A stretch of DNA of 64,000 nt from Gambelia wislizenii (taxonomy: Eukaryota; Chordata; Lepidosauria; Squamata; Crotaphytidae). The stretch spans positions 111,732,309-111,796,308 of the forward strand of contig JAUMIR010000002.1 in the NCBI GenBank assembly GCA_030847615.1, written 5' to 3'. The position numbers and the translations under genes are program-made. This document shows positions 1 to 10,133 of the stretch, in pieces; positions within the stretch are counted from its first letter, which is position 1; each line of letters begins with the position of its first letter. The notes under the pieces are model-generated. The model was not told the origin of the DNA, did not search any database, and worked only from the letters and a program-made list of their open reading frames with translations.

Positions 1-1365
1 AACTCATGATGGTTAAACCAGACAGGCTGAGTTAACATCAACATCCCACTTAAGCATCCTTAAGTACTGTAGTTCATGATATTTATATGGGAAATGAGCA
101 GGTTTTTTAGTGCTATTTCAGGCAATTTATTATAAGCGTTCATAAATATATAAACATATACGTTCCCTTTAGGGAAAAACACAGACATAACCATGTCTGG
201 GCACTTAAGCTTCATTGTATTCCATTACGTGTAAGGCATTACATTACATTGTATCATATGGCTCTCCAGATATTCACTTTCATAAGGACTGTGATAAGCT
301 GGCCCTTCTCTTCCAGCAAGAAGGGAAGGCTCCCAGCCCATTTGTACAATCTGAAAACACACTCTCAAGGGTTCCTCTAGTCTAGAAATCCCTTTGTAAG
401 GTAAAGCCACCACCAGTCGCTGAGTTAACCCTTTCCTTTGTCTTTCCTTGTCTTAAAACCAAAAAGGACCTTTTTCTCTATCCCAGAGAAGTTCAGATAG
501 CTGACCAAGAAAGGTGCGTGACCATGGAGATTAGGAATACAGAAAAAGCTTTATTTTAGTTCCAAATGCTTAAGGCTAGCATGGAGGAAAATACGCCTCC
601 AGGATTTCATTTTAGGATTACAAAGAAATACATTCAGTCAGAGTACTAAAATGAAACCATAAAAGCTAACGCAACTAGCTGGACTTGTTCCCTAAGCTAA
701 GATAATAGTAACTTACAATTTATAATGTCCATCATCATCAGTCATGTCCCAATGGGATGGCTGGGCCAGGCTCATCCTAGCCAGTCTAATTCAGTCTCTG
801 GAGATAGGATTCAGTGTCTTTAAATGGAAGTCTCCTCCTGAGGCTTCAGGTATCATTTAGGGCCCTTTTGATGTTATCAGGCCATAAGAGAGAGATTGGC
901 TTCCCCCAACCTCTGTTATCACAGTCTAGTTATCTGGCTAGTTAAACCATGTGCTCTTCTTCCTATGTGCTCTCTCAAAACAAAGGGAGGTCAGATCTTA
1001 AAAGTCTTTTGGTCATCTCTAATTGGTTCTGCATTGCCAAATCTGATTGGCTCTCCATTCAGGTGATGTGATGTCATGTTTAGGAAATGAGGTTCCCACC
1101 CCCTTACCATACCTGACCAGGGAATGGAATTTTCCACTGCTATGAATTGTAGGTTTTTGAGATGAATTTCCCATGATGGCTGGGCAGTCCATCATGACAA
1201 GGACTTACATAAGGACCTTATCTCGCTATTTAGTTCTATAACAGGCTTGGTAATAATTAACCAATAAAGCATTTAGCATCAACCTCAGCAGCGGCAGGTT
1301 CTTCCATAATTTCATAGCTTCCCATAGTGTCTGCTAAAGCATTATACAGACATCTCAGAGAGGCA
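1..1365. other. PBRM1 last intron, no recognised feature
   Basis: I see no exon or recognisable repeat here. The sequence is moderately AT-rich and non-coding in all frames apart from short chance ORFs. It lies upstream of the last PBRM1 exon and so should be intron. The penultimate PBRM1 exon was looked for by eye in 1-14,890 and not found. Confidence 0.5.
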
Positions 1366-1515
1366 AGCAGCAGCTAGGAGTGAGTTTGGGCATCTGCAGC
1401 CTTTAAAAAGCCTTCAGCCACCACCTTTTCCTCCAGCAGCAGCTAGGAGTGAGTTTGGGCGTCTGCAGCTTTTTAAAAAGCCTTCAGGCACCACTTTTTC
1501 CACCAGGAGCAGCTA
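1366..1515. repeat. Tandem repeat, about 69-bp unit, two copies plus a partial third
   Basis: The segment starting AGCAGCAGCTAGGAG at 1,366 recurs at 1,435, a period of 69 bp, including the shared words GAGTTTGGGC, CTGCAG and TTTAAAAAGCCTTCAG. A third degraded start is near 1,505. The repeat is followed by CAG-rich, relatively GC-rich sequence to about 1,680. It may be the 5' untranslated region of the degenerate element whose ORF starts at 2,069, which is an inference from position only. Confidence 0.75.
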
Positions 1516-2068
1516 AAAGCCAGCCACAGCTGCAGCAGCAGCACTACCTGAGGCGGAAGAGCCCCGGAGAGCCAGGGAGGTGGCAGCAACAGTGTTAAAA
1601 TCCACCTGCCCCCAACCCACATCACTAGCCCCAGCTGCAGCTGTTTGCTGCTGTCCCACTTTGTGCTTAAGCGTTGGCATCTTGTGTAAGGAAATGAGAG
1701 CTTACCTCACAGTTGTTTACAATTATTATTCCAGTTAGCCTTGTGTTTTGTTCTGTTTTCTTTATTTTTTTGCTCAAAGCCATTCAGAGGTTGCTGTAAA
1801 AGGTTTAATACTCAATTTGCTACAGTAGCCTCTGTTTACTGGTTGTTTTAACCAATTCAGCTCAGATTTTACTATATACAGTTACTAATATAACTCAGAT
1901 TTTACTATATATAGTTATTGACATATTTTCTTTCTATTTTATATATAATAATATATTTTACATGATCATACAGTCAATAGATTTTTGATTTATTATACTT
2001 GTGATATTTTATTTATTCTACAGTGTGGATTTATAGTCTCCCCCACTTTCTGCTGGCTTGGGCTAACC

Positions 2069-3135
2069 ATGGTAGTAACCAGGAGTCAATCTGACCTCTC
2101 AAAGAAACCTAGAAAATCTTCTAAAATTAACAAAAATACTCCCTTCAGCTCAATCTGGCCCTTTGTTAAAATCACAAGAGGGAACAGAGGTAAAGTGGCC
2201 AAGTACTCAAATGGTACTCACAGGAAATAATCTTATAACTCGAAAGGTAAACATACCAGTACTGTTAAAACTGACCCTACTGAGGATGTTACCTCTGATA
2301 TACCTGGCAGCACCCCTGATCTCAATCCTCAACCATCTCTATCAGAATATCATCCAGCTAATGATATGAAAATGGGTCTTAACTTGAATAGGAGTCTGCC
2401 TCTTGATCATGAGCATCCAGAACTAAATCTAGTTAATAGTATCATAAACTTAGATCAGACAAGTGACCCTAAGAACAATAAAAATGATATTTTGTCTTTT
2501 TTTTGAGGACATGCCTCCTTTGGAAATCTTATTGGAGAATGAAAAAAGAACATTAGAAGAATACAATAAGCGTAGGGAAACAATTAACCAACAGTTAAGT
2601 GCTCTAGATGCAGAATCCCCCAAATATGAAGAAAGTTTGCATCCCTTAGCAGACTGATGAGAAATTAAGCAAGTTAATAGTGAATGAAAATCCTCATTTA
2701 TCAGTGTCATTTGACATGTTAAAAAAAACAACATGATCTATTAACCACTATCAAAATTAACATAGATATAATATCCTGGACTATTAGTAAAGGGATCTTA
2801 CAGGCTGCACCCCCAAAAACTGTAGGGCTTTTAAATACAGATGTAGATCGTTTGGGTAAATTCTCACCCTGTAATGATATTAGTTTGAGCCAAGTTACTC
2901 CTCAGTCAGATAACAATCTAAAAAGCGATCTAATAAAAAGAAGAGCAAAAAGAGGAGGGGGACTATAAGTAACGCTCCTAGCCAAAATTTGGAGAAACAA
3001 CTAGTCAGAGCTAGGAAGGCTGTAGACTTTAACTTCAAGAGACTATTTAGTCTCTTAGACAATTCCTCAAAATCTCCTACAAATTTAGGCTTAACAAGGG
3101 AGGTTATAGGCTTCATTAAGAATAAAAGGAAATAA
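2069..3135 (+). pseudogene. Degenerate ORF1/gag-like coding region of an unrecognised element
   Basis: One reading frame opens at the ATG at 2,069 (MVVTRSQSDLSKK...), is broken by a single TAA at 2,228-2,230, resumes in the same frame to about 2,500, then shifts at a run of T (2,496-2,504) into a frame continuing to 2,657 with a glutamate/leucine-rich stretch (EDMPPLEILLENEKRTLEEY). After a more decayed part, a further open stretch from about 2,920 to the stop at 3,133-3,135 is lysine/arginine-rich (KKRSNKKKSKKRR). The composition (Ser/Asn/Lys-rich, charged, coiled-coil-like middle, basic end) resembles the first ORF of a retroelement, but I recognise no family. It could also be a decayed retrocopy of a cellular gene. 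Function dead: at least one nonsense and one frameshift. Confidence 0.4.
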
Positions 3136-3854
3136 AGCTGGTTGCAAAACCAAATGAACCTTCTCCATAGAGGTATTCACTTGTACAGAATTCTGTCCCC
3201 TTGTATCATCTTCATAATCCTCTTAACAATAAAACTTAGCCAATTAACCATGACAGAATACAATCTCATCTGTTGAGGAATTACACATCTCTAAAAAGAC
3301 ATCTGTGATTACACAGGCATTCAAGAGTTAATTTCCTTGCTAAATCTTAACAGCACTTATTACTACATAAATATATCTATTCTTAGTGTAGCCTTACCAG
3401 AATCGGCATAAATCAGCATTTTAGGGCAGCATATCAGGGCTATCATAAACAGTCATTACTGTTTATCAGGTCCTTCTTCTATGTTGGAGGCATGCTGAAA
3501 GCAGTCTGATAAGAACTATATCTCAGCTTCTTTTTATGTTCTCCTTACACCTCAGTTTGTCAGCTTACCAATCAAAATAAACCATACCGGAGAGTTTCAG
3601 TACCTTTGCTTATCTCTATTAAAACACCTCTCTCTACCTGGGGTTCAGTAGATGTTGTAACTGTCCTACCTGCCTCAGCTAGTGAACCATCTGTGAGAAA
3701 GTTTATTCTGGGTCAAGCTAGTGACTGTCATCCTCTTTTGAGTACAATTGTGGAGGCATTTCTTATTTTATTTACATTCTAATACACCTGGCATTTATCC
3801 TAGATTTACTTAAAGCTAAGACATCTGGCATTTATCCTAGACTGACATTAAAGC
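3136..3854. other. Unassigned intronic sequence with a short direct repeat
   Basis: No coding capacity is visible. Near the right end the phrase CTGGCATTTATCCTAGA occurs twice (about 3,788 and 3,828), each followed by a similar ACTTAAAGC / ACATTAAAGC word, giving a roughly 40-bp imperfect tandem pair. It may be the 3' part of the element with the ORF at 2,069. Confidence 0.35.
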
Positions 3855-4435
3855 CAAGGCTGTTTTTTCCTCCACCCATATTTTTATTAAAGTTTTTGTT
3901 ACATATGAGTAAAATTGAAACACAATACATATAATTATGTTTATTAATCTTTATAACTACTATCTAAATCACCTTATAAACTAAACCAAAAGTTCTCCAT
4001 CTTCCAAGACTCCTTATTAACCCCAACTTAGGTCAATCCTAATAAATACCTCATTGCTTATTCCAACAACTCTGGACTTAGCCATAATCTGCTTTCAACT
4101 ACAAAAATGTCATTTCCTTAAAACACACAACTCTTAGTTCCTTGTCTCTTACTTCCTGAGTCTGGTTCTCTGTTTATATTTGTCTCCTCTCTGGGCTCTG
4201 TTAACTCTGAATCTACCTTAAATTTTTCCTGTCCATCCACTTTTTATTATTAAATCTTTAATTATTTATTTCCAAAAGGTAAATAAAGGGTTTTTCTACC
4301 CAATTAGTTATTTAGCTATATAATATTTTTTTCTTTTTTAATGGGTTGGGTTTTATAAATTAGTTTTACTAATCCCATTATCCATTCTAACTGTTTTTGT
4401 CTTACTTGATTCTCTCTCAAAAGCCTACTATTGCT
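3855..4435 (-). mobile_element. Older L1: 3' UTR and ORF2 stop (left part of a split element)
   Basis: On the minus strand the sequence reads GCAATAGTAGGCTTTTGA at 4,433-4,416, i.e. the typical L1 ORF2 ending A-I-V/I-G-F-stop, and continues as an AT-rich 3' UTR that ends near 3,880 with a TTTAATAAAAAT-type word, as in the L1 at 40,942. The rest of this element's ORF2 is at 12,554-13,330. The two parts are separated by a younger L1 insertion whose target duplication is 4,420-4,435 / 12,554-12,569. Confidence 0.75.
4420..4435. repeat. Target-site duplication, left copy
   Basis: AAAGCCTACTATTGCT here matches AAAGCCTATTATTGCT at 12,554-12,569 in 15 of 16 positions. It flanks the 8.1-kb inverted L1. 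The preceding bases fit an L1 endonuclease nick of TTTT/GA type on the minus strand. Confidence 0.8.
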
Positions 4436-4497
4436 TGGATCCAATTACAAAATTTATCACCAAATTCTAATTCCTCCAAGATTTTTAACATAAAACA

Positions 4498-5621
4498 TCA
4501 ATTTACATTGTCGAACGCTTTCTCAGCATCTAAAAAGATCAGAGCACCTTTGATCTCATTATGATAATGCAGATATTCCAGTACATTAATTATTGCCCTA
4601 ATATTGTCTTTTATTTGTCTCTTAGGTAGGAAATCATTTTGATCACTATGTATGAATTCTTGTAAACACGTTTTAAGTCTGTTAGCTAAAATAGTTGAAA
4701 AATTTTTGTAGTCCGCATTCAATAAAGAGATAGGTCTATAGTTTTTTATTTGTAACTGATCTTTGCCTTATTTCAGGATTAGTACTATATTGGCTTTTTT
4801 CCAACTATTGGGGACATGACTCTTTTCAAAAATATCATTTATAACACTTAAAAAAGGTTCTACTAGTTCAGCATGAATTTTTTTATAATACTCTGCAGGT
4901 AAGCCATCTGGGTCTGGAGTTTTCTTTGTTTTCATTTTTTCTGTTGTACTTATAATTTCATCAACTGTTATTTCCTTATTTAATTCATTTCTTTGAGTTT
5001 CCGTAAGTATGTGAATACCACATTTCTTAATATAGTTATTCATTTGACTCAAAGAAATTTCGTTCTTTTGGTATATTGATTTAAAATAATTATGAAATGT
5101 TTTTTGAATTTGAATTTCGTCTGTCACTTCCTTGTCACCTGATTTTATTTTCATTATCAATTGTTTTGTTCTTTCCTTCCTTAACCTATAGGCCAACCAT
5201 CTACTTGGTTTGTTGCAGTATTCAAAATCCTTTTGTTTTATAAAATCTAATTTTTTTCTTCATTTTATCTGTCATTATCATAACTAATTGTTCTTTTAAT
5301 ATTTTGATTTTGGGTTTTAATTTTTTTATTATTTGGAGTTTTTATTAATTCTTGTTCTTTTTGCTTTCTTTCTTCCAATACTACTTTCCTTTTTTCTTCT
5401 TTTTTCCTATTTAATATTACACTCCAGTTTTTAAATACTCCCCTCATCACGGCTTTCCCCGCGTCCCAAACTACATTATTTTCTACCCATCTGTTTAGAT
5501 TCAAATCGAAATATTCTCTCAATTTTTTCTTACAATCTTCAACAACTTCTTGTTGAAGCAGTAACGATTCATTTAATTTCCAATTAAATCTGCTTTTTCT
5601 GTCTTTCATTATCATCATCAC
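4498..5621 (-). pseudogene. L1 ORF2 fragment: endonuclease-RT linker and RT motifs
   Basis: Three minus-strand open stretches (5,621-5,265, 5,196-4,768, 4,722-4,498) belong to one L1 ORF2 broken by frameshifts. Diagnostic words are PDGLPAEYYK, SWKKANIVLILK, PISLLNADYKNFSTILANRL-like sequence (seen as MNADYKNFSTILANRL) and FLDAEKAFDNV, the RT palm segment with the first catalytic aspartate. It is part of the inverted segment of the younger L1. Confidence 0.9.
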
Positions 5622-5950
5622 TGGATTGAGATCAGATAAAGGTTTGGGTAAACTATCCTTTTAATACAGTTTGCCAAATTATTACTAATCCAAATCATAC
5701 CAATTCGAGAAAATGAATTATGCACATCTGAATAAAAGGTATAACCTTTAGTTTCCCCTTACTTAAATCTCCATCCAGCCACCACTTGGAGCTCTTCTGT
5801 CATATCAAAAAAAATTTTAGCCAATTTCCCTTGATTTTTTTCTATTAGCTTTTTTTTTCTCTGAATATCTATCAACACTAGGCTCCACAACCCCATTAAA
5901 ATCTCCTAACAATTACCAGCTTTTGTAATTCATTTGTTTTATTGTACTTT

Positions 5951-7077
5951 TCAGTTGTCTAAAAAAGTATATTTTTCTTCTATAGGAACATAAATACCTA
6001 CTATCAATATTTTAACATTATCCAATATTACAGTTGTCCCTTCACATTCGCAGGGGTTATGTTCCACGGACCCCCGCAAATGTGAAAAATCTGTGAATAT
6101 TGTTTGCCCCCCTACCCCCGCCATAGCAACCATGGGGCCTCCGGAGGCCCCATAGTCGCTTTCCCCCGCCTCCCCACTCCCTTCCTAGGCCTTCCCGGGG
6201 CCTCCAGAAACCCTCCCGAGGCCCCGTGGATGCCCCTCCAGCCCTCCCCCCTCCCGCCCAAGCCCGCAACGGGGCCTCCAGAGAGTCTCCGAAGGCCCCG
6301 CGGAGGCCTTCCCAGCCCTCCTCCCAAGGCCTTCGCGGGGCCTCCGGAGGGTCTCCGAAGGCCCCGCGGAGGCCTTCCCGGCCCACCCCACTCTCCCCCA
6401 AGGCCTTCGCAGGCCCCGCGGAAGCCTTCCCAGCCCTCCCCACTCCCCCCCAAGGCCTTCGCGGGGCCCCGCGGAGGCCTCCCCAATCCTCCCCAAGGCC
6501 TTCGTGGGGCTTCGCAAGGCCCCGCGGAGGCCTTCCCGGCCCTCCCCCCTCCCCCCAAGGCCTTCACGGGGCCTCCGGAGGTTCTCCGTAGGCCCTGCGG
6601 AGATCTTCCTGGCCCTCCCCCCCAAGGCCTTCGCGGGACCCCGCAGAGGCCTACCCTGCCCTCCCTGCTCCCTCCCAGGGCTTTCACGGCGCCTCTGGAG
6701 GCCCCTTGTCGCAGTTTGGGGGTCTGGGGGGGCCCTCCCAAAACCGCAAATAATCAAAACCGCGAATGCTGAGTTCGCGAATGTGGAGGGGCAACTATTT
6801 CTACCATCACATATCTCCCTTTCTTATCGGCTAAAACTAATTTTGGTTTTAAATGTGGTTTTATATATAATACCACTCCTTTTTTCTTTTTTATTCCCAA
6901 TGAGACAAATTCTTCCCCTAAGGTTTTTTGTGTTAACAAATATTTGTGGGCTTTCTTTATCTTAATTTCCTGTAGGCAAATAACCTCTGCATTAATTTTT
7001 TTAAGATGATGAAACACCAGTTTTCTTTTTTTCTTTGAATTTAATCCTTTTACATTCCATGTCAAAATTTTCATCCC
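5951..7077 (-). pseudogene. L1 ORF2 N-terminal endonuclease, interrupted
   Basis: ORF2 starts with MKILTWNVKGLNSKKKRKL at 7,077 on the minus strand, the normal apurinic-endonuclease beginning (N-V-K-G-L-N, then C-L-Q-E with the catalytic glutamate, then a K-K-G-V stretch). The frame is interrupted at 6,796 by the Tigger-like element and resumes at 6,030 (ILDNVKILIVGIYVP). Part of the inverted younger L1. Confidence 0.9.
6031..6795. mobile_element. Tigger-like TIR element with GC-rich hairpin core, in L1 ORF2
   Basis: The left end CAGTTGTCCCTTCACATTCG follows a TA at 6,029-6,030. The right end TTCGCGAATGTGGAGGGGCAAC is its reverse complement with small changes and is followed by TA (6,796-6,797). 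Terminal inverted repeats plus a TA duplication fit the Tigger/pogo group of Tc1-mariner elements. The 600-bp core is extremely GC-rich with irregular repeats of AAGGCCTTCGCGGGGCC and GGCCCCGCGGAGGCC type. The L1 endonuclease reading frame (V-E-I-I-L-D across the site) is intact if the element and one TA are removed, so it entered after the L1. Copies with the same ends are at 46,380 and 62,415. Confidence 0.85.
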
Positions 7078-7409
7078 TAACATGAAGTACCCCAAAAATA
7101 TAAACTTTATTTATTCAGATTTTATTATCTCCCCCCCACAAATTTTATTATTGTGTTTGTTTATTATTTTTATGGTAAATGTTCTCTTTAATAATTTTTT
7201 TTTACTCAGATTCACTTAAGTCCAGCAAACTCATTTCAGCTTTCTCTTTCTTACTCTCTGTACTTCTTCTTTTTTCTCTTTCTCCTTTGAAGTTCTGTCT
7301 CTTTGTGCAGCTTCTTGATCTGCTTTATTTTCACTTTGACTTTGGTCCTTTTGATTTTTCCTTTTTAATCCGAAGGGTTTTTTTTTACTTTTCCTGATGA
7401 AGTCTTACA

Positions 7410-8157
7410 CTTTTTCAGTTGTATCAATCTTATATCTTTCTTTCTTATATGTAAACAGCACCCCCTCTAATTTGTCCCAACTAAAGGGGATTTTTTCTTT
7501 TTTTCAATATCTCCACCAGGAAATGGTATTCTTTTCGTTTTCTTGTTGGGATCTCTTTCATCAAAATAAGTAGTTTCCCCTCATAACTGATACCTTTATT
7601 AAAGTGAACTTCCAAAGATGTAATCCTTCACCACTTTTCTTACACATTGTATAATAATGTCTCTTGGAAGGTTCCTTTTTATAGAAAATGATGATCTCAA
7701 TATATATACTCGGTCCAGTTCTCTACTCACTTGTTCTTCACTCCATTCTAGATTTTTAACTAATAGTTCTATTATCAATGTTTTTGTATCCTCATTTGGC
7801 TGTTCCTTTAAGCCTCTTAGTCTAATCCAGGATTCTTTTTCTCTCACCTCTGCTAATGCCACTTGATCACATATTATTTCTATCTCCATATGCAGCTCAA
7901 CATTTTCTTTCTTTAATACCTAGATATCTTCTTTATTTTCTTTCACTTCATTTTTTGTTTTGAATTAGTATAGTATGTAATTCATTAAATTTGGTATTAA
8001 TATCACTTAACTGAATCGTCACATCTTTTCTAAAATCACGTATCTCTTCCATAAATTTCATCATGTACTGAGGGGTACCTTTTTCCGTTGATCCTCTTTG
8101 TCCTTGTACATTATAAGGATCATAAGTCTTCATTCTACTCCTTACACCTGAAGCCAT
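7410..8157 (-). pseudogene. L1 ORF1 (RNA-binding protein), frameshifted
   Basis: The minus-strand frame opens at 8,157 (MASGVRSRMKTYDPYNVQGQ), runs to 7,948, and after a break continues from 7,889 to 7,599 with the conserved I-R-L-R-G-L-K-E word of the L1 ORF1 RNA-recognition domain, then a basic C-terminal part down to about 7,410. The ORF1 protein would bind L1 RNA as a coiled-coil trimer; here at least one frameshift destroys it. Confidence 0.85.
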
Positions 8158-10133
8158 GATTCTCTCTTTGCTTTAGATATAACTTTGAACACTGTAGATC
8201 TTTTTTCCCTCTTTGCTTATTTTTCTATTTTTTTCCTTTTGACTCTTCTCTCCTTTCTATCTTCGTTCTTCCTCCTTCTCTTTCCTTCTAATAAATTTAT
8301 TTTATTTTGAGATTTCTCCCAAAGTCAATTCACTATCAATCTCTTTGGTTGCGTATTTTTCCTTCTTCCTTTCTTCCCTTCTCCTTTTCCCTTACCCTTC
8401 TTGCTCACTCTCTCTCCATTCTCTTCATTCCTCTTCCTTCATTCTCTTGTCTCCTTCTTTTTTTATCAATCTTCCTCCTATTTCTCTTAAGTTCTTTCTT
8501 TTCCTACTCACTCGAACCTTCTTCTACTTGCTTTGCCTTCTTTAACTCTCTTTTCAACCTTCTTCTTTTTCGTAGTCTTTCTTTTCTTCTTGATAAAAAT
8601 CTAATTTCACTTACACCAGGTATCAATTATTTAATAATGGATAAATGTAGAATAAGGGGTATAGAAAAATTAAGATGATTAAGAAAAAATAGTCAAAACA
8701 AAAAAAGAAAAAGGGAGAAAAATGTATATATGTGTAAATACTAAAACAAAGAAAAAGGAATACAAAAAAATACAAAAAATCTCAAGATGAGAAAAAAAGA
8801 AATAAAGAGGCAAAATGAGAGGAAAAAGGAAAATAATAAAAAAGATGTGTGTATATATGTAACAACAACCAAAAAAAATTAAAAAAAATCCTATCAAATC
8901 AATGATACTCTCAAAACTGGAATCAGTAGGAAACAACCACTCACTTGCTATATATAATCAGCAAAGAAAGAAAAAACAATCAAAGAATTTAAAAATCCAA
9001 AGAGCACTAAATAGAAACAATCAAAAATGTTTGCTGCACTTTATACGTATTCAATAAAAAACTAACCATTTCTCCTTTAAATCAGGCATTGGACACTTCT
9101 TCAAGGACTTAGTTGTTAGTTCTCTTGGCAGTCGTCCAACCATGTGGTAGCTCACTCTTTTCCTTAGCTTTTTCAAGGTCAGTATATTATGAGCTTGTTT
9201 ACAGTTATTTTGGCAGTAACAGATATACCAATTTCTCTTAGCAACAGTGGCCAACAGTGACCAGTGAATAAAGAATAACAAAAAAGAATTAACAGCAAGT
9301 GATATAATATAAATGGACAATAACCAAGAAAAAAAGAAAAGAAAAAACCACACCAACTCCTTCAAAAGATAGAAAAGAAAAACACACACACACACACATA
9401 AAAGCCAAATACCAAAGTAAATAATCAGAAAAAAATACAAAAAAGACTTACAACAACAACAAAAACTTACAAACTTCAACAAACTTGTAGTCTCTTATAC
9501 TTTTAACACAAAAAGATGGTAATAGTGAAAATCAAAAAGGAAAAAAAGATTTCAAAATAGTCCCCCACCATCCTAACCACAGGGAGTGGGGAGAGGAAAA
9601 AAAAATTCTAAAGTAGACAAATGAAACATCTATTTACTTTTCTGACACTGTTGCTATTTGAAAGAAATGTTCAGTATTACCAGAGGCTAGTAGAAAGCAG
9701 TCCAAAAACAGGCTTCATGGTCCTTAATTTTATTCTTCTTCTTTCCCTTATTTCACGATGTCTGGCGGCTTTTGGCTAACTGTGGGTATGCCTTTCACCC
9801 CACTTCTCCTTCAAGGCGGCCGGAATCCACCGCTACCCATCGTGTCTGCTTCTCTTTCCACCTCTCTTCTTTAGCAGACCCCACAATCAGTTTTCAGTGG
9901 TATGTTGCTCAGAAATCCCATTGCCTGGGGGACCCTTTTCAATTTTCAGTGGTGTTTCTCAGGAATCCCCTTGCCTGGGGGACCCTTTTCAGAGATATTT
10001 TGGCTGTTTAGGTAATCTCTGACACTGCAGTAAAGAGATTGGGAGTTAGAGCTTCCATTTGTTCATCTGTCGCCCGCTCCGCTCAGACCGGAAATCTTTT
10101 TCAGACCAATTTTTCAGATCTAATTTTTTTTTT
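8158..10133 (-). mobile_element. L1 5' UTR (inverted), with strand-biased tracts
   Basis: Between ORF1 and the inversion junction lies about 2 kb without ORFs of interest. Bases 8,180-8,620 are strongly pyrimidine-rich on the plus strand and 8,640-9,050 and 9,260-9,600 purine/A-rich, including (CA)n at 9,381-9,400. Near the outer end (9,900-9,995) the phrase ATCCC(A/C)TTGCCTGGGGGACCCTTTTCA is present twice, about 55 bp apart. Interpreted as the 5' UTR/promoter of this L1 because it is upstream of ORF1 and ends at the junction. Confidence 0.65.

Larger units (their letters stand above)
4430..10133 (-). mobile_element. Younger L1, inverted 5' segment (5' UTR, ORF1, ORF2 to reverse transcriptase)
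   Basis: This is the 5' part of a full-length L1 placed in reverse. On the minus strand come a 5' UTR of about 2 kb (10,133-8,158, purine/pyrimidine-biased), ORF1 (8,157 to about 7,410) and ORF2 from 7,077 down to the reverse-transcriptase region, stopping at the codons for N-W-I-Q-A-I near 4,430. The plus-strand segment from 10,134 starts at the same codons. That is the signature of twin priming during L1 insertion. ORF1 and ORF2 carry frameshifts and stops, so the copy is dead. A Tigger-like element sits inside at 6,031-6,795. Confidence 0.85.

Noticed and set aside
6057..6772. Overlapping 120-220 codon ORFs on both strands
   Set aside because: They lie wholly in the GC-rich core of a Tigger-like element; stop codons are rare because of composition, and the products are Gly/Pro/Arg repeats in every frame.
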